From assembly GCA_963576785.1 (NCBI GenBank), contig OY756144.1, positions 930,001 to 994,000 of the forward strand: 64,000 bases of DNA. The letters run 5' to 3'. The stretch is from Chlorophyllum brunneum (lineage: Eukaryota > Basidiomycota > Agaricomycetes > Agaricales > Agaricaceae). Both the position numbers and the translations under genes were made by a program. The notes under the pieces are model-generated. The model saw only the letters and a list, made by a program, of their open reading frames with translations, was not told where the DNA came from and made no database searches. Below, piece by piece: positions 33,582 to 45,375 of the stretch. Numbering within the stretch: position 1 is the first letter of the stretch; each line of letters starts with the position of its first letter.

Positions 33582-36500
33582 CGTGAAAGTACCGCACTTG
33601 GGGATGGGGATGTGCTATGTGCTAGCCTATTTGTATCATTTAGGACCCAGACACCGCGCATCGAGGCCCGAAGTTATTTGTGGATCGGGATGGGCTTCTT
33701 GCGCGCTATCAGAATCACTTGTCACCCTGCTCCGGAATCCATAGCCTATAATAGTCAAACACAAATACTACCATCATTCGAGCTCTTCTTCGTGGAGCAC
33801 TTCGACTGAGAAAATCACGGCGGCACACTGGACGAGCCTTGAAAGCCAGATCAACGACCCGTCGTTTCATCCTTAGTCTGTCTTTTTAGTCGCAGTCGTA
33901 AGTCTAGGAAGACCGACATGCTTGATGCATAACCCACGACTGATATCTTTAGTACAAAGTGCCAGGGGGAATCAGAAAGCTTGAGAAAGTAGAAATGAGC
34001 ACGCAAACTGACTGTGACGTCGTTCAGGGTCGGAAAACAAGAACTTTGAACTTGCGCTCTGTCGGATGTCTGCGGGCATTCCCTGGTGGGCGATATTTCA
34101 ACCTGGAGTGTGGAAAGCCGGAAAGATCGAGCGCCAAAGCTAACTTCAATCTGTCCAGAGAAAAAGGCACAGTTGTCAACGAAGCATGTCAAAATCAACT
34201 CCGTCCGACGTGCCCGCAGCGGAAATCCTTCCCACGACCCATCCAGTTAAAACATGCGGAATAGGTTGGCTTTTTAGGAGTAACATCCATCTCACATTTC
34301 AAAGGGGTACGGGTATCAAGGGAACTGGCACAACATTTTTCCCTTGTGGAAGTCCTCGTGGGACGGGTGCGTAATACGCTAGTCCCCATCCACTGCGTGA
34401 AAACAGCGTTCGACAGAAAGTAATATTGCGATCTATGTACTACTTATTGATGACAGTTTCTGTGTAGACCAGAACGAACAGCAATTAAAATGGACACGGT
34501 GCGCTGCTTGTCCAGGGCATATGAATAGCACGAACAGACTCCTGTTACCCATACTCACCTCGTGAACGGACACCCAAAAATCGAGCTGCAGCACCTATTT
34601 TGCTTTGAATGATTGGCTATCGACTTGCCTCTTGTGATTTATCCGATGGTGTATTGTGACACACACCACACGGTCATTGGCAGGTGATTCGTTGCGTCCC
34701 TTGTTGAATCCTCACTGGTAATTCCTTTTACTCCTTCTCTCGATTTCTTTGAGTTCTGAACTAACATCAAGACCAATTATGCAGGGTATTGAGGAAGAGA
34801 AATACTGCGAGGGTCCACTCCGGCTGCATGCAGCCACTAGCCACAGCGTAATAAAGTTTCAGCAATCTGGTACTCCTATGGAGAAGCTGAAAGCGGCTGG
34901 CTAAGCACCTGTGTAGCGGTCGCGGAAATATTACGCCTAAAACGGAGACTAGACGGAGACGTTTCAACTCCCAGCATCATGATGTTGATTATCTTGGATG
35001 ATAGGCAAGTGGTTACGAAATCAAAGCTGATTATCCTACATTATGGGACACCTGTCGCCGATCTGTGACTTAGATTGATGGACGTGCAGTGAGGAGCTAA
35101 GGCAAAAATAGAATTTAAAAATAAACATCCTCCCTCACAACTTCTTCACTCAGAGTTTACTGATGCTCTCTAGAAGCTCACGGTTGAGCTGTACGTGGGG
35201 AGACCATACACTACGATGATAACGTGGTGGGGTTTCCTCATTTATCCACAACGCAACACACGCTACACCCTGAGCCATTTGTGCGTTTCATAGGTGTGCA
35301 AGTCATATTCTTCCATAAATTCGGAGGAATTAGCTCAAATGTGGAGAGGGATCCGAGGAGTATTGGGTGGTCTCCCCTGGTCGAGCACCAGCGGGAGTAG
35401 AACGGATGAAAGCAGTGCTGTCGTAGCTACCCAGTGCTGTAACGTTACAATGTGATCCTGTAGCACGGGTGGCCCGGATTCCGTGCCTACTATGGCGGGT
35501 GTGTGCCAGTATGAACTCTCCCTGTTTGTCGCAACGCGCCCCACACAGAAGACCGAGTCATGCTTAACGACAAAATGGGCAATGAAGGAGGAATCGAGTC
35601 TGTGGTTGTGCTTGGTGCCAAATATGTTACAGTATGTTACGACACGGATCCGATCGATCATTATCAATTGTGGGCACTAAAATCAGCTAAGATGAGGCAT
35701 GTTCCTCCCGCTGTCAGATAGGCATCTAACTTAGCCATGTGGAATTCGTCGCAATATGATCTGAATGGCTAAATACACCTCCCCTGCCCAATATCATCAA
35801 AATCAGGAGCACAAAGAACCAACAAAAAACGTAATATCAGCCATACTTGAGCCGAATTCATGTGCTAGGCCTCCCTGTTGTTTCAGATGAATGCATGGGA
35901 ACATACATATTCACCGAAGCAGATCTGGACCTCGGTATATTCTCAGCGGGAATGAATAATTACCACTCAAGTTAGCTAAAACTTAAAAGAACGCATATTC
36001 CCCAGCTGGACGATAAAAGGAGAAAGGGGAGGAATGGAACTTGTGCTGCCCGAAAGGTATTAAGACCTAGCTCCACCAAAAAAAAATGACCAAAGCCTTA
36101 CTGAAACTGTCGGTATCACAAGCTAGTATCATCAACGTAACTCATAGCAATGCTCATGTCAGGGTCGCTGTGAACCCTATGCTTGCGCCGAGTAGCTCTG
36201 ATATTTGGATAGGGGTTGTGGGGCATTGACAGATGCTAGAGCAACAAAGAAGTTGCAAGCTGTGTCTGTTCAAGGTCTTGGAACGAGAGGAGCATCATAC
36301 CGAACCCAATTGCCCGGGCCTAAACTCAATAAATGAATGTCGACTGTGGGAGGAGCAAATTTGAAAGAGTTGTGGATTATTCCATTCCATTGGAAAAATT
36401 CGGTCCTCGCACCTGAGTATCATAATATACCCTTTGGTAACCGCAAGCGTCCTACATCCTCAGGGGACGAAGACAGTTCAACTCAAAACTCTACTCCCTT

Positions 36501-37587
36501 GCCGACTATCAGAAGTACCATGCACCTTGAAGCAGAGTAAAATTAGCCACGCCACCCCACAAAATGTATCCCTATTGGCGACCGCCAGTGAATTAGTGCG
36601 ACAATCGTAGGTATAATCCCTCGCGCACGCACAACGCGTAGCGAGAAGTCGACTTTTGCGGGTAGCTGCATTTCCATTGGCTCCGTTTGTCAATGTCAGC
36701 TTTCGCTAGGCTAATATTCGTGAAAACCATAAAGTGTCTCTGTCGGTATTCAGATATGCATGCACGGATCCGACCGATTCCATACGCTTCTCATCCAACT
36801 GTTCATTTCCCCTGTCTCATTCTGGCGCATCAAGGCACAGACTCGCCTGACACGGCTAAGTGTTGTGGGTGGAGCGTGCCAGTAGCGAGGGCATATTCCA
36901 TCAATTCTTGGGCATCTTCGAAGTTACAGATCATTAAGTAGAAAACATGAAGCAACCTATCCGTGTACCTTTGGATTGAGGCATTTTTGCATTGATCGAC
37001 ATTTTATTGTAGGTTCTTTGTCCATTTGTATGCAATTAGGGAACATATGCACACATCAAATAGGATAGAGTGAGAGGGATTGAATTGTCCCCCTCTCGGT
37101 CCCGAATGTCCAATCACTCAGTGTTCAAGATAGCCGAAGGATGCCTCACATCAACGAACAACGGATGACATCGGATCACTGGACAAGAGCGATTAGCACA
37201 ACCAAACAAACGACCAACATCCATGCATTCATGACCGTAGCTGGACGACGCCGTGAGCAGCTCCGACAACGTCGGGTTTTGTCCAAACGGCATTGCATAT
37301 CGGACCCGAGTGAGGAAAAGTCACGACGACCTTCGGCAACCACAATGGTCTCGAGAAGATTTCGGTCAGACTCCTTCAATCACGGCCATATCCTTCCTGG
37401 AGGTTTCCAAATTTCAGGCCTGAATCTCGTACCTGTCAACGCTTACAGTCCTGATTTCCCCGTCCGCTGGATATCTTGTGATTTGCTTCGCTTGGGTCCC
37501 GTCATACACCTTTGTGTCTTTGTCTTGTTGCTTCATACGTTCGAAAGGTTGGTGTCGCGGGAAAAATATACAGGAACTCTTGCGAAC
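33582..37587. other. Gene-poor region, no gene recognised
   Basis: About 4 kb with only short frames. The best are 33851-34198 minus, 33959-34264 plus and 36337-36540 plus, the last resembling a polar protein tail but with no upstream exons I could attach. The right end is the promoter region of glyoxal oxidase copy 1; the 154-codon frame at 37141-37605 runs into its TATA box and is not considered a gene. Confidence 0.45.
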
Positions 37588-37596
37588 TATATAAAA
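37588..37596 (+). promoter_or_regulatory. TATA box of glyoxal oxidase copy 1
   Basis: TATATAAAA followed by GGGA, about 60 bp upstream of the ATG at 37657. Confidence 0.6.
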
Positions 37597-37656
37597 GGGA
37601 CTTGATTGCAGCTATGCTACAAGTAGAGCTCGCCCACTCTTCACTCACTCCTCACA

Positions 37657-39746
37657 ATGATTGGAAACAGCCGCTTTTCAAGGTTGCTTGCATTCACTCT
37701 AGCTGCTCGCTCAGTGGTTGTCGCTGGCCAAGGTTGGCAGTTCATTCAGAATGGCACCACTGGTGGTCTTGTTGCACTCGAGAATATCATCGTCTCCGAC
37801 ACTTTAGCTCTCTTCTTCGATCGTGCCACCAACGATACCATGCAAATTGACGGCCATACCGCTTGGGGTGCCGTCTTCAACCTCGAGACCAACACTGCTC
37901 GTCCTCTCAGGATGCAAACCGACAGCTTCTGTGCTTCGGGAGGTTTCTTGAGCAATGGTACAATGGCAAGCATCCTTTAGCTTGCTGCAATGGCACCAGC
38001 TGACATGCAACAGGTCAGCGTCGGTGGACACTTGGGTACCGATGTTCCCCAAGCAGGCGATGGACGGATGGGCATCAGGATCTGGGAGCCTTGTGAGGAC
38101 CCAACCGGTGACAGTTGCACGCTTTTCGATAATCCCGATGCCATGCACCTCGCCCAGACCAGGTGGTACCCCTCCAGCTGCAGAATCTTCGACGGTTCTT
38201 TGGTACGCTCTTCAACCCTTACCTTCTCAGTCTTGCTAAATATCCCTCTAGTTCGTTGCCGGAGGCATGCACGAACCTACCTATTTTTATAACACGGACC
38301 CAGCCAACAACTACGAGTTCTTCCCTTCCAAGGATGGTGGCGTCCCAAGGCCTTCTCCGATGCTGGCCCGCAGTGGCCCTGCCAACATGTTCCCTCGGTA
38401 GGTCTTCATGGATTGTTTGCTGTATCCCCACTGAATCTCTGCGACAGTACCATCGCCCTCCCAGACGGAAAGATTTTCATTGCTGCCGGCAACCAGACCA
38501 TCATCTACGATGTTGAAACCAACACCGAGACGCCACTTCCGGATGTCCCTAACAATGTGAAGGTTACGAACCCATTCGACGGTACAGCCGCGCTCTTGCC
38601 ACTCAAGCCTCCTCACTACACTCCCGAGATTCTGATCTGTGGTGGATCAGCTTCGGACGAGCGGACCCCAAGCACTGAGTTGTCGTCGCAGGACCCTGCC
38701 TCCAGCCAGTGCAGCCGCATGGTCCTGACACCTGAAGGAATCAAGAAGGGGTGGGAATTGGATCATATGCTGGAGGCGAGAGTCATGCCCGAGCTGATTC
38801 AGATGCCCAACGGAGAGCTCCTGCTCATCAACGGTGCACAGACGGGATATGCTGCGTTCAACTCGACCAAGGACCCGGTTGGTCAATCGAACTCAGATCA
38901 CCCTGCGTGAGTCGACATCGGTGGAGCGAGTTTTCGATGCTCACCCTTCCTCTAGATTCACGCCTTCTATATACTCTCCCGATAAGCCTGTCGGGAAGCG
39001 TTTCAGCAATGCAGGCATGCCTACGACAGATATTCCTCGAATCTACCATTCGTCTGTGACTCTTACACCGAAGGGGTATGTTATGCCCATGCGAGTATTG
39101 CAACGGCCAAAAGTCTAAACCTCCGTTTGTTTCTAGTAACGTTATGGTTGCTGGCTCTAACCCTAATGGTTTCATTGAGTTACACAAGAAGTACACGAGG
39201 TATGGAGTTTTCCATCGCATACGTTGTCCATGACACTTACATAGCTCAAAGTGAATTCCGCGTTGAATACCTCAACCCTCCGTACATGACAAGAAGTCGC
39301 CCTGTCATTTCCAGCGTACCGAAGCAGATCCCGTACAACACCAACTTCACCATAGATATCGACATTCCCCATGACCTAAACCTGGCAGATGTTAAAGGTA
39401 CCCTAGTCTTTCAATCATCAGTATTTGTCCTCACCACTTTGGGATAGTTGCCCTAATCGACCTCGGCTTCTCAACCCACGCTTTCCACTCGAGCTCTCTC
39501 ACCGTGTTTTTGAACCACGAACTTTCGAACAGTGGCAGGTTGACCATCACTAGCCCGCCCAACAACCGCGTCTACCCTCCTGGCCCAGGTACGCGGTAAT
39601 GATATTCACCAGAGGTTTCCCCACCTGACATATAGCTGCTAGGCTACATCTTCGTGACGGTTGATAATGTTACTAGTGTCGGTTCCAGGGTTCTCTTGGG
39701 CAACGGACAAGCACCCCCTGTCGCTGACCAGGGTGTCCCTCTCTAA
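37657..39746 (+). CDS. Copper radical oxidase (glyoxal-oxidase-like, AA5 family), copy 1
   Basis: These secreted enzymes oxidise aldehydes such as glyoxal and supply H2O2 to lignin-degrading peroxidases. Residues 1-23 look like a signal peptide ([20 protein letters not shown]). The Cys of the Cys-Tyr radical cofactor lies in [15 protein letters not shown], and its Tyr partner in the [16 protein letters not shown] region. Later motifs are [15 protein letters not shown], the copper-binding Tyr-His in [13 protein letters not shown], and the copper His in [12 protein letters not shown]. The C-terminal domain ([12 protein letters not shown]...[14 protein letters not shown]) ends at TAA 39744-39746. 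Exons chain cleanly through about nine introns; one is GC-AG (37966-38013). All expected active-site residues are present, so it should be active. About 1.3 kb is nearly identical to the inverted copy at 50.3-52.4 kb. Confidence 0.9.
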
Positions 39747-40358
39747 GTATCAGGTCTTACAACTTACGCGACGCTTGCTGGACACTTTAGTATCAGAATA
39801 TTGTAAAATCCAACGATAGAATATCTCAATTAAATTTCCCCTCGCTATTCGCTTGTCTCTGTAAACCGTCTTGTTGATTTTCTTCGAAAGTAACGGGTGC
39901 TAACACAGCAGGAATATATCAAAGTCTCCAATCACGGCTTGGTCTGTTTTTAAATTCAGGAGGAGTTATAATCAATGGGAGGGCGGCACCATAGCAGTTT
40001 GTCTTCGAACATAGATTGTCTATTCGAAGTTTAGTTGGTATGGAGCGTCCGGATGCGGGGACACGACAATCTGCCCTCATTTTGGTGGTACTCGATCTAG
40101 ACACCTGAAAGGCTAGGGGTATGTGGCGTTCTAGCCCATCGATAGAGTTAGGACGAGATTTTTTTTATTTACTGCTAGGACGCGATTCATTCGAACCGTG
40201 ACCGCGGCCTCCCGGGCTGGCTACCTTGGGTGATTGTTGACCTTGGTAGGTAGCTTTTCAAATGCTGATGAGTGTCAATCAAAGGTTTAAGCGTACCGTC
40301 GCTTGCGTTCGCCGAGCTTGATACCGCCGGATATGAGTAACAAATTGGGAACGGGCAG
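39747..40358. other. Intergenic, no gene recognised
   Basis: 3' flank of glyoxal oxidase copy 1 and upstream region of the following membrane-protein gene, whose first exon may lie here. Confidence 0.45.
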
Positions 40359-41108
40359 TATCCATTCTGGATTGACAGCGCTTCCCTCTTTACGAAGTTC
40401 TCGGCAGAAGTGCTAGGAATCGTATATGATTTCTCCGGTACAATGTTATTTTACTTCGAAACAATTCTTCTCATCTTAGTCGCATACGTTGTTTTGAGCA
40501 CCGAGTTTACCTTGATTCGTGAATGCGCTCTTCCTGACAATTCGCTTCTGTCACGGACCAACAGGAGGTAGAACGACACCAACATCTGACTCGCCTGTTT
40601 GAGGGTGGCTGCGTTAGTGGGATATCTCTTTGGCTGCCTGTCGGCCGTACAAGCTAAAGATTATGGGAGGAATCTCAAGGAGCATTCAGTGGCGAGTGAA
40701 GAAGAGTTTGGGATGAAAGGAATAGGTATGGTACTGGATTGGGAGTGAGCGATTTGTCTTCAGCTTCAGGCTCGGCCCTTGAACACGAGTCTGATGCACT
40801 AGGTCAATCTCCCTGGTTTCTATCGTCGCGAATCCCATCCTGGTATATTAATCATGCAATGCTTTCATCGATCATCCAAAATTGGGATTCTTCCCTGTTA
40901 CTTAATCCTGAAGTTCTGTTGTATTACAAGGCACACAATGTAAGCAAGTGTCTCTAATTGCTATCAGAAGGTGATTGGCAGCTTCCATCCCCGGTTGATT
41001 ACTACGAGAAGGGGAAGATTCATGGAGGTATCAGGGCTTCACCGGTCGTAAGAAAACCTCAACGCTGCCCAGGCGCGAGCTTAATGGCATGGACGGCAGG
41101 CTTTAAGG
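40359..41108 (+). CDS. Hypothetical membrane protein (ends approximate)
   Basis: I do not recognise the family. In-phase exons give YPFWIDSASLFTKFSAEVLG, the helix LFYFETILLILVAYVVLSTE, RVAALVGYLFGCLSAVQAKD, an acidic stretch EHSVASEEEFGMKGIG, SPWFLSSRIPSWYINHAML, NPEVLLYYKAHNKVIG and RLITTRRGRFME (ending near 41037). A last exon with TLPRRELNGMDGRL and a stop at about 41108 is plausible, but the connecting intron would be too short as drawn, so the 3' end is uncertain. The first exon and start codon were not located. Hydrophobic segments separated by polar, conserved-looking loops argue for a real protein-coding gene. Confidence 0.45.
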
Positions 41109-41199
41109 TGCGAAAATCGAACTTCGATTTCTTAGACAGATTCCAGGTACAAGGACACTGAAGTGCCGTAATGGTCCTTGCTAAATTCAACTTCGACCC

Positions 41200-41604
41200 T
41201 CAATACATTTCAGCCAAGACCTCCCAGTTACCCGCACGGGGCAGAGACGTGTGAGTTATGCCCTTGTCCAAGAACCTGTCATATACGGGTATAAGGAGAC
41301 CGAAGAATGAGAAAAGGATAAGAAAGAAGCTCAGAGCAGGCCACGGGTTCAAGCGATGTGATGTGTTTATGCAAGAACCTACATCGTTACGGAACTCATT
41401 GTCAGTTCCGGGAGCACGAGGAGATACGTTATAACCAGTGTCCATTCTTAGTGGTTCCATAGATGCGTCCTGGACAACGAGCATCAGAGGACGCCCGCCA
41501 AACGCGGTTGCCGAAGCTCCTTTTGCATGGAGGTTATTTGCAGCTGTTTGAGTTTCCCATGTTTGTTTGCAACGCATGGCATTGGAATGGTGTTGCTGTG
41601 GCAT
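41200..41604 (-). CDS. Hypothetical single-helix protein, low confidence
   Basis: A 134-codon minus-strand frame with a polar N-terminal half and one clear hydrophobic segment (WPALSFFLILFSFFGLLIPVY) followed by DRFLDKGITHTSLPRAGNW. It has no recognised family and no strong support beyond length and composition. It occupies the gap between two plus-strand genes. Confidence 0.3.
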   Translation of the reverse strand: MPQQHHSNAMRCKQTWETQTAANNLHAKGASATAFGGRPLMLVVQDASMEPLRMDTGYNVSPRAPGTDNEFRNDVGSCINTSHRLNPWPALSFFLILFSFFGLLIPVYDRFLDKGITHTSLPRAGNWEVLAEMY

Positions 41605-41738
41605 GTTTGGTCCATCCCGTCCAGGATTTGGCTGCTTTCCAGGATTTGTCGTCTGGTCAGCTCATCTTATTTCTCCTCCCACCACATCTCCCCGGTCTCG
41701 CGTCTCTTGTATTTTCCTGATATAAACTGCCTCATGAT

Positions 41739-44673
41739 ATGACCCTGGCTACCGACAAGGACTCCCAAGTTGATCCTTCACCCTTTCCGCTCCCCGGATC
41801 ACCACACTCCCAACTTCAGAATTCGACTAGCAGTAACAACGGGGTGGATGAAACCGAGACAGGGCCTGAGAATATCGTAGAAATAGTTGAGGTATGTGAC
41901 CAATTTACTCTTCTCGTATTCTGTGGAAGAATGCGTTCTCAAGCGTATGCCAGAAACACCCAACATCTCTCACTACGCAACGGTCTGGTGGATGGGAGCT
42001 TGGTGCACTAGGACAGATCGAGTGCGTCCGGATCTTTCGTGAAGACACTATCGAGTTTTGATTATTGGTTCTTCGTCGGCCGCTCCATCTCATGTTCGCA
42101 GATCCGTTACAGAGTCTCGCAATTATTCTCAAGGAAATGGAGCATCAGCCACCGCTGGTAGTAGTCAACTGAATGGTAACTCAGCTTCTGATCATACTGG
42201 GATGAGGGCAAGCCCTGCACGTGAGTCTTGCCTTCTATGTATTTTCTGAGTCTTGAGAATTTTTCGCGACGCGATACAGTCTCAACCTCAACCGTGTCTT
42301 CTACAGAGTCGCTTTCCCACCAGCAAGGAGCGCATCGGTCCCCTGAAGATACCCTCACCCAGCCTACTCACCAAGGGAAGTCCGATGGCCAGGCCGATAC
42401 GCTCTCTGGAGAGAGTTCCCCTTTGGTTCAATCGTCGGTGAAGAGTCTGCCATTCCCCGAAGCCTCGACTGTAGGTATTTTACCAGAGTTTTACTTGGCC
42501 GGCATATTGATTTTTTTTTTGGCTTAGACACCAGTCACAATACCTTCGGCTCCTTCAGTCCCTATGACATCCCGGGCTTTTACAGATTCACACGCGAAGA
42601 CTTCCAGTGACAATGATGACATGATGGTCGATAACGACCGAAGCCCAAGCTCAGATAGTCGAACTCCTGAGGAAATGGAGCCTCTTGCTAAACGCACTAG
42701 GTCGAGGCAAAAGCGTTCGCCTGATGCTATGTCCCATGAGCCCGCGAAACGGGCTCGTACGTCATCGGACGTTTCTCTTGGTACAACCGCCTCCCTTGTG
42801 TCTGAGGGGAACTTGACTGGTGGTGAAAGTGAAGGTGTGATTATTCTCCCACGTGTTCGCCCTTGTCACGCTCAATGATTGCGCAGATCGTACCTCTGAC
42901 GTCGAAATGCGCGTTTCACCACGGGCACATGCCACAGTCGCGGGATCTAACACTGCGGCAGCCAGGTACAGAGACATGCAAGTCTTGTCTGTGGTTGATC
43001 CAGCCTGCAACTCTCCACGAGCAGATCCACAATCAACATCTGCAGCTATCGCTGTGAGCACAACCTCGGATTCTAACTTGGATCCATCACTTGTCCACCC
43101 TCCCAATGTCACCCGGCCTTCAGCGGGGTCTCCGCGGGCTTCCCCCAACAACCCTTCTGAGCCTTCCACTCAAGATAAAACATCCAAGACATCTTCATCA
43201 CCAAGTCGACAGGCTAAGTCAAGTACCTCTAGCCTCGCCAATAATCCGTATCTCGCCCTGAGCACCGCGTTCTTGAAAGGTTCAAGCAACTCGACCGGCT
43301 ACAATCCCTACGCTCTATATTATGGTCCTGGAACACCCATCACACCTCATACACCAACATACCCGTATCCTTATCTCTATCATCTCCACAGTCCACTCTC
43401 TGCGCAGGCTATGTATCCAACGAGTCCCAGTTTTACTTCTTCCCCGGCCGCCCAGAAATCTCCTCCCCCTCCCACACCCAGCACCTCTGAGCCCCAACGA
43501 CAGAAACCAAAACGTTTGAAGGCACATACCGTGACTAGTGGGAATCACAACATTCCCATCGTTCCGCGGGATAAAAAGGGGAAGCCCATGCTCCCCTTGA
43601 ACGTGGGTATCATGACGGTCATCAGGCTAGGGGAGGTGTGCATGCGCGAACACTTTCACACCGAGCGCTACATATTTCCTGTTGGCTATGAAGTCACTAG
43701 GTAGCTCTTTGTCATTCCTGTAAACAATGTCACTGACCACCCTGTACAGGCGGTATCTATCGACGATGGATCCTAATACTGAAGTTGTTTATCATTGCAC
43801 TATCCTTGATGGTGGTGACGGTCCCAAGTTCCAAATTGTGCCCTCAGACGCCCCAGATAGGACAGTCATAGCAGGCACTGCAACAGGTGCCTGGTCAAAT
43901 ATCGTCAAACAGGCCAATGCCATTCGAAGTCGTCAGCACTCGAACTCTGTTTCAGGTCCCGACTTCTTTGGGCTGGGCCAGAATACGATCAAGCATTTGA
44001 TTCAGGAGCTTCCAAACGCCGATCGCTTGAGGGATTATGTTTGGCAAAATTTCATTGAGGGCGGGTGTGTACTCTCCGTTTTTATGTTGGATCTAAATGT
44101 GACATATTTCGCAGTCCTCTGGGCGGCCGACACGCCGCTGTCACCCCAGCGCTTCCCGAAGATTATGATTCAACACTGCCAATTGGCGCTTTGTATCCCG
44201 TGGAGCGAGATCGATTGAAGCGCGAAGCCATTGCAAGCCCTCGTGGGTTGAATTATTACCCGCAGCATATAATCGCGCAAGCTGAGGCACAACGCAAGGA
44301 TCAGGGCGGCGGTCAACAAATTGGTCAACCGGCTAATGCGACCATTCTCAATCAACAGCATCCATCAGCCCCGGACTCTGCTCTGCCACTCTTGGATACT
44401 CGCGTCGCAGGAACGAATGGCCACGTCAGCGGCCCAATCATCTCTTCAGGTCTACCGCACAACTCTGTTCCTACTGCTTCAAGTACCGTACCATCCCAAC
44501 CATCGCCAGTCCTTCAAACAGATGCTCCAGCTAATTCACAACAATCCCCTTCATCTGTCCCTGCGACCATTGCGAGCATTATGAGTGCTTACCCTGCCCC
44601 TCCCACTACCTCCACGCCCGTCTCAGTGACTCCTACTTCCGCTCCTGCTCCTGCTTCACCCCTGCCGTCATGA
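41739..44673 (+). CDS. FYRN/FYRC-domain nuclear protein
   Basis: FY-rich N- and C-terminal domains occur together in chromatin proteins such as TBRG1 and MLL-type methyltransferases, where they form one folded unit. The first about 600 residues are low-complexity and Ser/Pro-rich, with basic patches (AKRTRSRQKRSPDAM, AKRARTSSDV) that look like nuclear localisation signals. The FYRN part is LNVGIMTVIRLGEV, HFHTERYIFPVGYEVTR, and after an intron RYLSTMDPNTEVVYHC. FYRC follows with PKFQIVPSDAPD and VIAGTATGAWSNIVKQAN, then GPDFFGLGQNTIKHLIQEL, FIEGG/PLGGRHAAVTPALPEDYD and ALYPVERDRLKRE, and a Pro/Ser-rich tail ending at 44673. The start ATG is 41739. It lies convergent to the sirtuin gene; a chromatin or transcription role is inferred. 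Confidence 0.82.
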
Positions 44674-45375
44674 AAATTCTGTATGCAAACGCAACCTGTA
44701 CAATTAAGCATCTATATTGCATGTTTCTTCTGTCTCATTGAACTCGTTCTCGCATTATTTTCGCTTCCTGTTTGGTTTCATGAACTTTCCATCATCTTTG
44801 GCTCTCCTGTTCGCGAGTTCAGAAATTCCTTATCCAGGTTCGAACTTGGTTGTGTTTCTTGTTTAGTTACATTTCCAACCCGTGCTTTCTCGCTGACCAT
44901 TTTTCACGTATCATTACTTTGTCATCCTGGGATTTTTTCTGCCTTTGGGCTTCAGCTTGCATCGTTTTAACGGTGTGCTTGAAAGAATACAGGCACTTTT
45001 CGTCTGCCTATTAATTAACGATGTTGGCACGCGTCGCGCCTTTGACGAATCAACATTTGCCCCTTTCTCTTCGACTTCTCAGAGCGCCTTCGAGCATGAT
45101 TCACTCTCGAGAAGTCGTCTAGGACTGGCCAATTACATTGGTTGGATACCTCAGAGGCTAGATTAAGTATGCACGAACAGATCAAGTCCACCTCTTCATT
45201 GAGGGAGGTTGGGCGTATAGGTGCGTGCTCCCGTGGGGATTTCGGCTCCTGCAAGGCCTGTGCGAGAAACGGAGTAGTATAGGGAGCATACATATTCAAC
45301 ATACATGAGTCTTGATAACATACCAAAAACAAGTAATGTCAACCTAAGCAGCTTTCGAAATATGAATAGATAAAG
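44674..45375. other. Intergenic between convergent genes
   Basis: A T-rich stretch holding the 3' ends of the FYR gene and the sirtuin gene. A 95-codon frame at 44683-44970 is hydrophobic by T-richness and is treated as untranslated sequence. Confidence 0.5.

Noticed and set aside
37141..37605. 154-codon plus-strand frame upstream of glyoxal oxidase
   Set aside because: It overlaps the TATA box and ends in the presumed 5' untranslated region; the composition is not protein-like and no family is recognised.
38219..38616. Long antisense frames within both glyoxal oxidase genes
   Set aside because: They mirror the strongly constrained sense frame and appear in both copies only because the sequence is near-identical.
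44683..44970. Hydrophobic 95-codon frame after the FYR gene
   Set aside because: It is T-rich, lies immediately after a stop in a convergent intergenic region, and is most likely 3' untranslated sequence.
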